Shown here: positions 33,962 to 46,729 of the stretch, in pieces
Layout of the letters: every line of letters starts with the position of its first letter
Position numbering within the stretch: the stretch's first letter is position 1
From: Avena insularis
Taxonomy: Eukaryota > Streptophyta > Magnoliopsida > Poales > Poaceae
Direction: 5' to 3'
Length of the DNA: 64,000 bases
Assembly: GCA_023614405.1 (NCBI GenBank)
Contig: CM042694.1
Span: 351,062,010 to 351,126,009 of the forward strand
The notes under the pieces: model-generated
Seen by the model: the letters and a program-made list of their open reading frames with translations, nothing else
Told to the model about the DNA's origin: nothing
Databases searched by the model: none
Position numbers and translations under genes: made by a program

Positions 33962-34519
33962 CCATCTTTGGACCCAACATTCTCCGAGAAGCAGAAGAGA
34001 AAGTTCACAAAGTCCGTGAGCACCTCAAGACCGCCCAATCCAGACAGAAGAATTATGCTAACAAGAGAAGAAGAGACCTGACTTTCAATGTTGGAGATTT
34101 TGTATATATCAAGGTTTCACCATTGAAAGGAACTCAACGCTTTAGTCTGAAGGGAAAGTTAGCCCCCAGATATATCGGACCTTTCAAAATTCTGAACCGT
34201 CGAGGAGAAGTATCGTATCAACTGGAACTGGCGGAAGAGATGTCAGCCATCCACAATGTGTTCCATATCTCGTTACTTCGCAAATGTTTGGAAGTGCCTG
34301 AGAAGACAGAAGTTTTCAAGAACATCGATCACAGAGCTGTGGAAATCAACAATGACCTGACCTATCAAGAAGTACCCATCCGTATCTTAGAAGAAGCCTA
34401 CAGAACCACCAGGACCAGGAGTATCAAGTTTATGAAGATTCAGTGGAGCAACCATACCGAGGAGGAAGCCACTTGGGAGCGCGAAGATTACATTAGGATA
34501 GAGTTCCTAGTTTTCTTTG
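33962..34519 (+). pseudogene. Tekay integrase C-terminus and chromodomain
   Basis: Frame continuous with LTR1-derived residues (33784-34563). From FGPNILREAEEKVHKVREHL it follows the end of pol: GPFKILNRRGEVSYQLEL, IHNVFHISLLRKCL, then the chromodomain region YQEVPIRILEEAYRTTRTRS and WEREDYI. It is nearly identical to 37663-38222. It is a fusion of LTR and pol made by deletion, not a functional gene. Confidence 0.9.
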
Positions 34520-34540
34520 TAAATCTCGGGACGAGATTTT

Positions 34541-34558
34541 GTTTAAGGGGGGAAGGTT
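34541..34558 (+). other. Polypurine tract before LTR2
   Basis: GTTTAAGGGGGGAAGGTT directly before TGTAACATCCC. The same tract occurs at 38253-38270 before LTR3. Confidence 0.85.
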
Positions 34559-35752
34559 TGTAACATCCCAAAACTTCAATCCAAGCTTATTAAGATCTAA
34601 ATCATCAAAATTTAGGGTTAACAAAAACTTTTCCAAATTAAAAATAAAAGCATTCATGTATATGAGCATTTGATTTAGGAATTGATTTGAATTGCCATGG
34701 TTCTGTGATTCTTTGGTTGTAAAATGTTTCTTAGGTGATTTAAACATCATCTACATCATTCCCAAACTTTTACTAAAGAAAATCAAATAAAAAACAATTA
34801 AAAAGGAGGAATGGTCATTTTGACCATTTTAATCCACTACACTACTTTGGGTGTTCATAGCACTCATTTCTTAACAGAAACAATTCATGATCTTTGCACC
34901 CCTTGATAGTACACATAATGAGGTACCAAGGCCCACCTTGTGATCTGCAAAAATCTTTCAAATGCTAATTTTAAATGACAGTTCAAAATTGAATCTATTT
35001 CATATGGGAAGATCCCACTTTTTCAAAAACCATTCAAACAAGCTCCACTTTCAAAACCCTTGCAACCAGAGACTACCTAGCACTAGTGTAGATCACCCAA
35101 AAATTTCGAACTCAAAATTCAAAAGTTTTTCTCTTTCGGCCATTTTGTCAAACACCTTGCTTGCAAGATCAAAGTGGCCTAACTATTACTGTTTTAGGGT
35201 TGATTTTGTCTAGCAGTTTGAAGTGCTTTGATCACCCTTGTCTCCCTCAAGCCTAACCAGACCAACCCCAACATCTCCCCTACCTTCTAGCTGCACTGCC
35301 ATGCCATGCCGAGAGCACCTTGCCGGCCAACTTGGCCCTCGCAGCAGCAGACCGCTCTCCCTCTCTCGCCATGTCTACAAGATAGCCAGTGGTCCACTGC
35401 CACCGTCCAACCAGCCCCAGCCCAGAGCCATAGACAGGAACAGCCTAGAACCGCCGCGCCCGGAGCTGGTCGACCATGCCGACGCCGCCCGTAGAGCATG
35501 CATTGTCCCCGCATGCACATACCGCCCCTCGGCCGCAGCCCGCGCCTACCGCTCCGCCATGACCTGGGGAACACCCCAGACACCCCCGCTGGCCGCCCAA
35601 CACTCCCCAGCCACCGCTCGCCGTCGAACCCGTAGCCTCTGCCGCCCAGAGTGCGTGACGCGCCCGACCAGCACAAAGCTCTCCTTGCCGCACCTTTAAG
35701 CCTCAGCGCACCGCCAGGAGACAGGACACCGCCCCCTACCTCAAGTCATGCC
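34559..35752 (+). repeat. Tekay LTR2, truncated
   Basis: First about 1,194 bp of the LTR. It ends at 'catgcc', where LTR3 continues with 'gctagccccc' but this copy jumps into reverse transcriptase codons (35753). Includes the GC-rich LTR block. Confidence 0.9.
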
Positions 35753-38222
35753 ACCTTTACTACTCGCTATGGTTTATACGAGTATACGCTTATGTATTTT
35801 GGATTAACCAATGCCCCTGCTTATTTCATGAATCTCATGAATAAGATCTTTATGAATTTCCTAGATAAGTTTGTAGTTGTGTTTATCGACAACATCCTTA
35901 TCTACTCCAAGTCAGAAGAAGAGCATGAGCAACATCTGAGAGTTATCCTAGAAACCCTGAGAGAGCATCAGTTATATGCCAAGTTCAGCAAGTGTGAATT
36001 TTGGCTAAAGGAAGTAGGATTCCTAGGACATATTGTGTCTGCCGGAGGAGTCTCTGTTAATCCCACCAAGATCAAAGATGTCGAAGAATGGGAAGCCCCA
36101 ACCACTCAAACCCAAGTTCGTGCGCATCTCGGATTAGCGGGATACTACCGCAAGTTCGTAGAAGGATTCTCAAGCATCGCCCGACCCATGGCCCAATTGT
36201 CGAAGAAGGACAAGAAGTTTGAATGGACTGACAAGTGTGAAGCCAGTTTCCAAGAGCTGAAGAATAGATTGATATCAGCCCCAATATTGGTCATGCTAGA
36301 CATCAAGAAGCCGTTTGATGTGTATTGTGACGCATCCAAGATTGGTCTAGGATGTGTACTAATGCAAGAAGGCAAAGTCATCGCGTATCTGTCTCGACAA
36401 CTGAAGCAGCATGAGCAGAACTATCCAACCCATGATCTTGAGCTAGCAGCTGTGGTTCTAGCGTTGAAGACACGGCGTCATTATTTGATGGGTAATCGCT
36501 GTGAGATTTACTCAGATCACAAGAGTTTAAGATATATCTTCACTCAGAAGGAGCTGAATATGAGGCAAAGGAGATGGATAGAGTTAATCAAGGACTATGA
36601 CCTTGACATTCACTATCACCCCGACAAAGCCAATGTGGTAGCGGATGCTCTTAGCAGATTGTCGTGTAGGCTTAACACCATGATCAAGGAGAAGCAACCC
36701 AGTTTGTATGAGGAGTTGGAGCAGTTCAGGACTGAATTAGTTAGCAAAGGGTTCTTAGTTAGCATTGAACTTCAACCCACTTTGTTTAGCCAAATCAAGG
36801 AAGCCCAGAAGGGGAATGAAAGTATCGACGGAATCAAATGTCATATTGGTACAGGAAAGGTACCTGGATTCACCGAAGACGAAGAAGGAGTACTATGGTA
36901 CAAAGGGCGTGTCATGTGCCCGTGATTGAGTGAAGGAAGTTATCATGAAGGAAGCTCATGATACTCTTTATTCTATCCACCCTGGAGGAACGAAGATGTA
37001 TCAGGATTTGAAAGAGCAATTTTGGTGGCACAAGATGAAGAGAGAGATCGGAAGCTACATCGCCAAATGTGACATCTTTCAAAGAGTCAAAGCAGAGCAT
37101 CAGAGACCTACAGGACTGTTGCAACCATTGCAGATTCTGGAATGGAAATGGGATTCCGTCGGAATGGACTTTATCACCGGTTTACCTACTTCTAGTAGGG
37201 GAAATGACTCAATCTGGGTCATAGTGGATAGACTGTCCAAGGTAGCCCATTTTATACCTGTCAAAACAACTTACCAGAGTGCAAAGCTAGCAGAGCTGTA
37301 TATTGCCAGGATTGTTAGTCTACATGGAACCCCCAAAACCATCATATCAGATCGAGGAACCCAGTTTACCTCGAGATTTTGGCAGAAAGTCCAAGAAGTA
37401 TTAGGAACCAAGTTGAACTTCAACACAACGTATCACCCGCAAACAGATGGACAGACTGAGAGAGTCAACCAGATCCTAGAGGATATGCTTAGATCTTGTG
37501 TGTTGGAATATGGATCAAAATGGGAAGACTGCCTGCCTTTCGCAGAATTCTCATATCACAATAGTTATCAAGATAGTTTGCAGATGGCACCATTTGAATT
37601 CCTATACGGAAGAAAGTGTCGTACCCCTTTAAATTGGTCGCAAGTAGGAGAGAGTCAGATCTTTGGACCCGACATTCTCCGAGAAGCAGAAGAGAAAGTT
37701 CACAAAGTCCGTGAGCACCTCAAGACCGCCCAATCCAGACAGAAGAGTTATGCTGACAAGAGAAGAAGAGACCTGACTTTCAATGTCGGAGATTTTGTAT
37801 ATCTCAAGGTTTCACCATTGAAAGGAACTCAACGCTTTAGTCTGAAGGGAAAGTTAGCCCCCAGATATATCGGACGTTTCAAAATTCTGAACCGTCGAGG
37901 AGAAGTATCGTATCAACTGGAACTGCCGGAAGAGATGTCAGCCATCCATAATGTGTTCCATATCTCGTTACTTCGCAAATGTTTGGAAGTGCCTGAGAAG
38001 ACAGAAGTTTTCAAGAACATCGATCACAGAGTTGTGGAAATCAACAATGACCTGACCTATCGGGAAGTACCCATCCGTATCTTAGAAGAAGCCTACAGAA
38101 CCACCAGGACCAGGAGTATAAAGTTTATGAAGATTCAGTGGAGCAACCATACCGAGGAGGAAACCACTTGGGAGCGCGAAGATTACATTAGGACAGAGTT
38201 CCTAGATCTCTTTAGTTCCTAG
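35753..38222 (+). pseudogene. Tekay pol: RT, RNase H, integrase, chromodomain
   Basis: Truncated chromovirus polyprotein. It begins inside the RT palm ([20 protein letters not shown]). The catalytic box reads [13 protein letters not shown], with Asn where the second catalytic Asp belongs. RNase H shows [24 protein letters not shown] and VADALSR. A frameshift at about 36920 separates the integrase. Its zinc finger has lost the second Cys (CDIFQRVK), but the DDE core motifs are present (GMDFITGLP, ISDRGTQF, QILEDML). The C-terminal chromodomain region (REVPIRILEEAYRTTRTRS, WEREDYIRTEF) places it in Tekay/Del. Gag, protease and the RT start are deleted. It cannot be active. Confidence 0.93.
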
Positions 38223-38270
38223 TTTTCTTTGTAAATCTCGGGACGAGATTTTGTTTAAGGGGGGAAGCTT

Positions 38271-41200
38271 TGTAACATCCCAAAAATTCAATCCAAGCTT
38301 ATCAAGATCTAAACCATCAAAATTTAGGGTTAACAAAAACTTTTCCAAATTAAAAATAAAAGCATTCATGTATATGAGCATTTAATTTAGAAATTGATTT
38401 GAATTGCCATGGTTCTGTGATTCTTTGGTTGTAAAATGTTTCTTAGGTGATTTAAACATCATCTACATCATTCCCAAACTTTTACTAAAGAAAATCAAAT
38501 AAAAAACAATTAAAAAGCAGGAATGGTCATTTTGACCATTTTAATCCACTACACTACTTTGGGTGTTCCTAGCACTCATTTCTTAACAGAAACAATTCAT
38601 GATCTTTGCACCCCTTGATAGTACACATAATGAGGTACCAAGGCCCACCTTGTGATCTGCAAAAATCTTTCAAATGCTAATTTTAAATGACAGTTCAAAA
38701 TTGAATCTATTTCATATGGGAAGATCCCACTTTTTCAAAAACCATTCAAACAAGATCCACTTTCAAAACCCTTGCAGACTACCTAGCACTAGTGTAGATC
38801 ACACAAAAATTTCGAACTCAAAATTCAAAAGTTTTTATCTTTCGGCCATTTTGTCAAACACCTTGCTGGCAAGATCAAAGTGGCCAAACTATTACTGTTT
38901 TGGGGTTGATTTTGTCTAGCAATTTGAAGTGCTTTGATCACCCTTGTCTCCCTCAAGCCTAACCAGACCAACCCCAACATCTACCCTACCTTCTAGCTGC
39001 ACTGCCATGCCATGCCGAGAGCACCTTGCCGGCCAACTTGGCCCTCGCAGCAGCAGACCGCTCTCCCCTCTCTCGCCATGTCTACAAGATAGCCAGTGGT
39101 CCACTGCCACCATCCAACCAGCCCCAGCCTAGAGCCAGAGACAGGAACGGCCAAGAACCGCCGCGCCCAGAGCTGGTCGACCATGCCTTTGTCCTGCATG
39201 CAGAGCGCCAGACCGCCTCGGCATTTCGCGCCTACCGCTCCACCATGACCTGGGGAACACCCCAGACACCCCCGCTGGCCGCCCAACGCTCCCTAGCCAC
39301 CGCTCGCCGTCGAACCCGCAGCCTCTGCCGGCCAGAGCGCGTGACGCGCCTGACCAGCACAGAGCTCGCCTTGCCGCACCTTTAAGCCTCAGCGTACCGC
39401 CAGGAGACAGGCCACCGCCCCCTACCTCGAGCCATGCCGCTAGCCCCCTGTGTCGCCCTCGCCGGAGTCGCCTGCCCATACCTTCGGTCTCACCGTCAGT
39501 CCTATATAAGCCGGCCTCCCCAGCATCATTTCTTCACACCCACTCACTCCCCACCTCTCACTGATCCTTTCCCCTCTCTCGCTAGAGCCAATCGAGCTCT
39601 GCCTCGCCGGAATTGGAGCCAGAGCCGCTGCAGCAGGAGGAGAAGGGCGCCTACGATTTAGGGCACCCCAAGCTCCGACGCAACCGCGCCTCACCTCGCC
39701 GTTGTCTTCCAGCTGGTTTGCCCTTCTCGCCTACCCCGCTGGAGCCCTGGTACGTCCCCGGTCGACCCCCACCGAGCCGCTAGGGCAAACTCTCGCCGGC
39801 GACCTGTTCGTCGTCGACGACGACCCTCAGCCATAGATCCCCCTTCTAATCCTACGGCCCATAGCGCGCGTACCGTTTCACTAACCACTGACAAGCGGGA
39901 CCCCCCTGTCAGCAGAGCCCTGCGCCGCGGAGTGCCACTGGGTCGGCCCATGTTCTTTCCCGCGCTAGCCCAACCGTTCAAATTGGATTTTTCTTTTTAA
40001 GTTGAATCTAGTTTCTGTCCACTAGTTTAAAATTGAATTCTAGGAGTTTTACAAATACAAATTGCATGAAACCAATTTTGTCTGAAAGGTATGGAAATGA
40101 TCTATCCAAGCCCGTTGGATTTAATTCAATTAGAGTTATATATCTCTCCTAATAAAAATAACAAAATAGAAGCATTTGCACCTTGCAACATTTTTATAAA
40201 ATTAACCAAGTTAGCTTTTGAGTTGATTCCAACTCTCCAAAATCACATTTCACCATATCTATTTAAATATGTAATAATATTAAGGTTTACATGCAGTGAC
40301 TTTGGACTAGTACCAAAATAATGCTATATAGGCCTTTCTAGTCACTTTAAATCATTAAATAATGAACTTAAACCAAAGTGATTATGATCCAACCTTTAAA
40401 TCTCATTCCCACATATTAGAGTATGTGGTGATGACATGTGTCAACATGATCCCATAATTTAAGTGGTGAATATTAGTTAATTTTTCAATGAGTAGAAATT
40501 ACTTTTCTAAAACAAAAAGGATGAAACTATTGAATTAAACTTGTGATGCTTGTGATGATAATAGATCATCAAATGTGTGTCTTAGAATGCTAATTAGACT
40601 AGTTAAGCATTGTTTGGTGATTGTGTGTTCCGTATGTATTTATAGACGATAGTACCGACCAAGTCTATGAGGAGGAAGAGTTCTACCAAGAAGAAGAAAA
40701 AGAAAACTTCAACCACTGCACCAACCAAGGCAAGCTATTAGTGTCAAGTTAACCCTTGCAAGTTTAGTACTTAGCAAGCTAGGATCAAACTAGATGGTTT
40801 AGCAAAGATGCCTTAAGCATGCTTTGATCACACCCCTTTGACTATTAGTACCTCAAGTCTTTGTTACAAGTTTTACCTCCCTTAGTTACACCAAGTTCTT
40901 TACTGGTTTTGAAGGTAGCATAAAGAGTATAAAACTTGACCTATTTTAGAAACCTTTAGATGTCATTCTATGGCATGAGATTGAACCCATCACTTCCACC
41001 TTAGTGAACACTCTTAACCTAGTAGTTAGAGTAGATCAAAAACTTGAGTCACTTTAGATGGGAGCACTTGGTGAAAATGAATTATGAAAACCTTGGAATG
41101 ATGAGTCATTCTATTGAGATATTTTGACATGTGTTGAGAAACACAAATGGTTGATGAGGATGAAAATGTTGAGGCATGAGCCTTAACCCTTTTATAAAAC

Positions 41201-42172
41201 TGATGGTTGGATTCGGATGCGATACCATTCCAAATTTACCGTACAACCACACTACCTGAATGGGGTAAGGCTTAGCTAGAAATTTATATGCATTAGTATT
41301 AGTTCCCTCGCGGGAGAGGTTTGAGCTGAGGCTACCTCTCAATGTTGTCCACCTATGTAGTGCCCAACATGACAGATGGTCATGGTTGGGAGGCCATGCT
41401 CATAGGAGAGGTGCTTATACTAGGGTGTGTAAAGGGAAGGTTATGTTTGATTATCTGCATACTAAGTATGATGATTCAGGGTTATCCCTGACAGATGTAT
41501 TGAATCTTGTGGTGAAAGTGTACCACCTCTGCAGAGTGTCAAACTATTCGAATAGCCGCGTCCGTGGTTATGGACAGTTGGAATGGCCATACTGTTTCGT
41601 TGTCACATGTTTTTAAAACAACTTATGAAATGAATGATGAATCTTAACTTGACCAATGTGTTTATGACAATAGCTTCCCAACTTAAGTGATTCTAGAACT
41701 TTACTTTATCTTTCTTTGCTTCAGAACTCAGCTTAGGTTTCAAACTTAACTTGATAGTTAAACTTAGATTTAGCACTTTAACTTAGAACTATAGTACCTG
41801 TTAATAGTAGTTTGCGAGTACTTAAAGAGTACTCATGGATTTTTTCCCTGGCTATTCTCATGGCTAGACTATGAAGGAGACTATCAAGATGATGGCCAGC
41901 AGGATGGCTATGATAACTAGGACTATCTGCCTTTGTCAGCATTGCCTATGCCCCTGAAGATGGACCCCACCGCTACGCTTATCTTTTATTTCCGCTGCTT
42001 GTTGTATTAAAGACTGGATCACGAGATCCTTATTTTTGTAAGACCTTATGTATGGTTTGTAATGGATGATGTACTGTGATATCCAATCCGTTATGTCTCG
42101 CAAAAATGGTAATCCTGGGATTGCGAGGTATGGCATAACGGGCATCTGGGATTAAAAATCCGGGTGTTGACA
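38271..42172 (+). repeat. Tekay LTR3, complete
   Basis: 3,902 bp, TGTAACATCCC...GGGTGTTGACA, followed by the AGCAT duplication. It comprises an AT-rich start, a GC-rich block (about 38980-39980), a glutamate-codon-rich stretch (about 40660-40720) and an AT-balanced end. Small frames within it are not genes. Confidence 0.92.
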
Positions 42173-42177
42173 AGCAT

Positions 42178-44300
42178 CTTGAAGTGATCAAGGTTAAAGT
42201 GAACAAACTATGGAGTATATGCTTGACAAAGTATAAGTTGGAAATCTCATATCCCTTGAATATGAGGGCCGCTCCTCATGCTACTCAAGTTTAGTCACCG
42301 GTAAGTTCTTGTCATCGTAAGTACATGAGTATCATAGAGAACGTAGCAGGGTACCTTGCCCGATGATACGGAAGAATCCCCATATCAAAATGACAAGGCA
42401 AGCAGACAACGAGCATCTCAGCAATCTTCTTATTTACCATGGGAATATGGTGCTTTTTCTCTCTTTCGTCTTTTCTCATATCTCTTTTTTTCTTTTTTTT
42501 CTCTTTTTTCTCAACATCTGACTCTTTTTTTATAAGAAGAATGCTTCATAGACAGCTCATTATGGTTACGCTGTAGGTTTCCATCATGACAGCATGGATT
42601 AGACCATCGGCCCAGGCGTTTCTCTAACACATATACATAACTCCATGGACTTACAAGCTCCCCTTTCATTTCACACCGACGGCATCCATAGACAAAAGAG
42701 CATGGTATCAACTAGGTACAAAGTACAAGTGCAATGTTGAAAGCGTTACCCATGACAACATGGTTCTGCTAATCCCCAACAAATAAGTGCAAGCATATAC
42801 AACATAGACGACACAATGGTTCAAGTTTATTAAGGGCAAGAAAAGTAAAGTGTGCCATCAAGTTCGTGAGAGCTTTAATCACTAGTTTTCTCATAACAAG
42901 TTTAATTCGGAAGGTAGACAAAAACATGAATATACTTGGAATAGCATATGCTAGTAGGTAGGTATGGTGGACTCTTTGGAATAACTTGGTTTTAGGAGTT
43001 GGATGCATGAGTGGAACTCATACTTGGTTGTGGAGGCTAGCAAAAGACTGGGAGCGACCAACTAAGAGAGCAATACTGGCCATAATCATGTAGAGCGACA
43101 AAACATCATTGATCAAAGCATAAAGTGATACTACAAGTTGAAAACTAAAGGATCATAAAGGCTATGGTGTGAGCATGTGCCAATTCAACCCAAATAAAGC
43201 ATCAAAGGAGAATACCACTATACTATGCTTTAATATGCTAAAACAACGCATGATTCATCCAAGGCACATTAAGCAATCTCAATTGTTTATAACAAGTCAT
43301 GCTACAGCAAAGAATACTAAGCATAAAGCCAAAACAATATCAAGCATGGCATGACAAAGCATAGGCCACAGTCAAAAACGAGCTCTTTTTACCACATAAG
43401 AATGAACTTTCCTACTCTTTTCCAAACCAAACCAAACTATTTGCAAACCAATGTATGAAAGAGGGGGTACAACCAATTTATTCAGAAAACTAAGCAAACC
43501 AAGCAAACTAAAAACCAAAACGAAAATGAAAAATAAGACGGTCCAAGAAAAACACAACTGTGCATGAAACAATAAAAATAAAGCGTTTGGAAGAAACCTG
43601 AGATTTTTTATTGATGAAGAAGGGGATGCCTTGGACATCCCCAAGCTTTGACACTTGTACTTCTTGGATATTTCTTGGGGTGACACGCGTGGCATCCCCA
43701 AGCTTGAGCTTTAGTCCATCCTTCATCTCATTACTCATTCCTTCCATACACCTGAAAATTTTCCTTCATACAAAACTTCACACAATGTTTATTAGCAACA
43801 TTAGTGCACTCAAGATAATAGGTCTTTAGGTTCAGTTCCAACACCAATAAACTTCCATTAAAACACTAGATACTGTATCACTTCCCTCAAAAACCTCAAT
43901 TCCCCAAAACAACTAAAAAAGGAACCAACAAGAAGCAAATGCAAATAATGACAGAAATTTGTCAAAACAGACCAGCAGGTAAAGACGAATTATTTCGAAG
44001 ACCTTCTGTTGCTCAAATCGAAAAGTGTTGAACTAACGAAAGTTAGATAACAACCTGGGGAAGAAGCACAAAAATTCACGCCTCAAAAGGACATATAGAG
44101 ATTTTACACGAATGTTTACGGTGAAGCACAGAAATCTGTTTCGGGACAACAACTTTCCCAATCATTACTTCTCTCTCATTAGAGGTTACTCTTGGCACAA
44201 AAATAAAAAAGGATAAGGAGAGGTTATTACATAAGTAATAACTTCCAAGACTCAAGAAAACTATTGGGTTATCTCCCAAGAAGTACTTTTCTTTAACGCC
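42178..44300 (-). other. Element X internal non-coding part
   Basis: About 2.1 kb of element X between the Tekay composite and its ORF. It is colinear, in inverted orientation, with 50215-52410 of element Y, including the 'gggagataaccc' motif at about 44270. I see no protein-coding signal. It includes T-rich tracts near 42485-42530. Confidence 0.8.
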
Positions 44301-44301
44301 T

Positions 44302-45100
44302 TTAAGTTAGGCACGATAGTTTGAGAAGATGCTCACATAAGAAATATGAATTGAAGTAAAAGAGAGCATCAAGAAGAAAATTCAAAGAACATTTAAGTCT
44401 AACCCACTTCCTATGCATAGGAATCTTGTAAAGAAACAAGTCATGAAAGCACAAAGCAATAAGCATAGTAAAGCAAAACAAGTGCAACTTCAAGACTTTC
44501 AACATAAAGAGGGGAAACTTAATATTATTGAGATGCATAAAACCATGTTTCCCTCTCTCATAATAACTTTCAGTAGCATGATGAATAAAATTAACACTAT
44601 AACTATCACATAAAACATTCTTATCATGAGCCACATGCATAAAAGAATTAATACTCCCCACATAAACATAGTCATTCTTATTAATTGTAGTGGGAGCAAT
44701 TTCAACAAAATAGCTATCATTATTATTCTCATCACCATAATCATCAAATATAGGAGGCATATTATAGTTTTACTCCTCAATAGTAGGTGGACTGAAAATA
44801 TCATATTCATCATTGTAATCATCATATATTGGAGGTTTGGTATCATCATAAGCAATAGAATAGCTATCTTCCAAAGCTGGGGAACTAAAAAGATCATTTT
44901 CATAAAAACTAGCTTCCCCAAGATTAGACTTTTTCATAGCATTAGCAATAATGGTGTCCAAAGAATTCATACTAACAACATTGCTATTAGCATGCAAATA
45001 AAGTTCAATAGGTTTTTTAATTTTCTCTTCAAACACTTCATGTCCTAACTCAAGATAAATGCTATAAAGCTCTCTAATTTTTGTTGTTGTTTTCCATTAA
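44302..45100 (-). pseudogene. Element X ORF of unknown function
   Basis: Open stretch of about 260 codons on the minus strand with one in-frame stop near 44770 and a shift near its start. Blocks seen: EKIKKPIELYLHANSNVVSM, SLDTIIANAMKK, repeated acidic PPIYDDYNDEYD / PPIFDDYGDE segments, then FMHVAHDKNVLCDSYSV. The C-terminal portion is hydrophobic with FPLFMLKVLKLHLFCFTML and IPMHRKWVRLKCSLNFLLDA. It is not gag or pol. I recognise it only as a frame typical of Sabrina-like non-autonomous cereal elements. Two hydrophobic stretches could be membrane segments. No function is assigned. Confidence 0.6.
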
Positions 45101-45203
45101 GCCTAACTAGTGAAAACAAGAAACAAAAAGACAAAATTGCAGAATCTAAAGGAAATAACTTCGAGCAGTCACACCGGAGGATGTGAGTACCTTTTACCTT
45201 ACC

Positions 45204-45221
45204 TCCCCGGCAACGGCGCTA
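45204..45221 (-). other. Primer-binding site of element X
   Basis: Minus strand TAGCGCCGTTGCCGGGGA, ten bases from the LTR end. It is complementary to the tRNA-Asp 3' end except at one base. Confidence 0.88.
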
Positions 45222-45231
45222 GAAAATAGCT

Positions 45232-46643
45232 TGATGTCTACGCACTTCTATTCTTGTAGACAGTTGTTGGGCCTCCAAGTGCAGAGGTTTGTAGAACAGC
45301 AGCAAGTTTTCCCTTAAGTGGATCACCCAAGGTTTATCGAACTCAGGAAGGAAGTGGTCAAAGGTATCCCCTCTCAAGCAACCCTACAATCAAGATACAA
45401 GAAGTCTCTTGTGTCCCAACACACCCAATACACTTGTCAGGTGTATAGGTGCACTAGTTCGGCGAAGAGATAGTGAAATACAAGTGGTATAGATATAAGA
45501 CAACGGTGCTAGAAAATAGCTTGATGGCGTGGAAAAGACTAAAGTAAAACTGAAATAAAGATAGAAGCAAGCAAACATGTAATAGATCTAATAGCAAACG
45601 GTGTTTCAGTGCTTAGAAACAAGGCCTAGGGATCATACTTTCACTAGTGAACACTCTCATATAAATATATTCTTCCTTATGATACTACGCTGAACTACTC
45701 TCCGGTTGGACACTCTAATCCATGGTAGGGCTATAACAGCACACCTCAAAGTTCGCTTTCCGCATCTAGATAACCCCACACTGTCACCTTGAGCACTAGA
45801 TGGTTCAAACAAACACCACAATTTCATAAAGGCATCCAACTCCAAATATAACTCATAACAAGTATTTGTAATCTCTAGCCTAAGTGCCACCATGGTGTGC
45901 ACACTGTCAACTTCACACACATGGAGAGAGAAGAGATCTATTAAATCACTTGAGTAGCAAGGTAGATCTATAGATTACAAGCTCATGATCTCAATAAGAT
46001 CATGCATAGAGAGAGAGATGAACACATAGCTACCGGTAGAACCCTTAGCCTCGAGAGAGAACTACTCCCTCCTCATCATGGGAATCAGCAACGGTGATGG
46101 AGATGGTGGTGGAGATCCATGGAGATGGCTCCGGGGGCACTTCCCTGTCCCGGCAGGGTGTCGGAATAGAGACTTTCTGTCCCCCAAATCTACCCTACGG
46201 TGGCGGCGGCACTACGGAACTTTTCGTGGCTAGAGGCTTAACGATCTAGGGTTTATGCATCGGGAGGCTTCTTATAGGCGAAGAGGCAAGGTCGGTGGGT
46301 GGCCAGGGGGCCCACACCACCTGGTGGTGCGGCTAGGGCTAGCCCGCGCCACCACATGGTGTGGCCGCCCTGTGGCCCCTCTCCGTCTCGTCTTCTGGCA
46401 CCGTGAGTCTTCTGGTAAAATATTGACTTTGGCTTTTGTCCGGTCCAATTCCGAGAATATTCATTCCTGACTTTCCTGGAATCAAAAACAGCAGAAAACA
46501 GGCAACTGGCACTGTGGCATCTTGTTAATAGGTTAGTCCAAGAAAGTGTATAGAAATACTCCAAAGTGTGGACAAAACATAAGAAAGTAGATATAAAACA
46601 AGCATGGAACATCAAAAATTATGGATACATTAGCAACGTATCA
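45232..46643 (-). repeat. 5' LTR of element X
   Basis: 1,412 bp, near-identical layout to 31368-32775, including the internal PBS-junction copy at 45501-45526. It differs by scattered substitutions and small indels. Confidence 0.9.
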
Positions 46644-46648
46644 GGCAT

Positions 46649-46725
46649 TCTTGCTAAGCAGGTCACTCTTGCTCAGTTCTCTTGTCTCAGTGTGCATGCT
46701 CTGAATGACGTGGCTAAGTGACGAG
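46649..46725 (+). pseudogene. Ty1-copia integrase relic, right part
   Basis: Continuation of the copia relic after element X. Codons read ILAKQVTLAQFSC then VHALNDVAK followed by a stop, aligning with the integrase region around the second catalytic Asp to Glu. Removing X and one GGCAT restores continuity with 31367. Confidence 0.8.
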
Positions 46726-46729
46726 GGGT

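Larger units (their letters stand above)
33381..42172 (+). mobile_element. Tekay composite with three LTRs
   Basis: Plus-oriented chromovirus composite flanked by perfect AGCAT duplications (33376-33380 and 42173-42177). Order: truncated LTR1 (33381-33961), pol C-terminus (33962-34558), truncated LTR2 (34559-35752), RT-RNaseH-integrase-chromodomain (35753-38222), full LTR3 (38271-42172). Both interiors lost the end of their upstream LTR plus gag, protease and part of pol. The repeated LTR and pol segments are nearly identical, so the duplication is recent relative to most elements here. It inserted into element X. Confidence 0.92.
31368..46643 (-). mobile_element. Element X: Athila/Sabrina-like LTR element, nested
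   Basis: Minus-oriented LTR element with perfect target duplication GGCAT (31363-31367 and 46644-46648). LTRs are 45232-46643 (5') and 31368-32775 (3'). The PBS is of tRNA-Asp type (45204-45221) and the purine tract is AGCTTGGGGATGT, ending at 32776. The true interior is about 3.7 kb, because 33381-42177 is a later Tekay insertion plus its duplication. It carries one non-gag ORF (about 44302-45100) and long non-coding DNA that matches element Y in opposite orientation. No pol is present, so it is non-autonomous. Confidence 0.92.

Noticed and set aside
35238..35700. ORFs on both strands within the second Tekay LTR (and equivalents at 38944-39694)
   Set aside because: Shadow frames in the GC-rich LTR block. 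The equivalent frames differ between LTR copies and show no domain.
46649..46725. Independent small gene
   Set aside because: It is the continuation of the copia integrase relic across element X.
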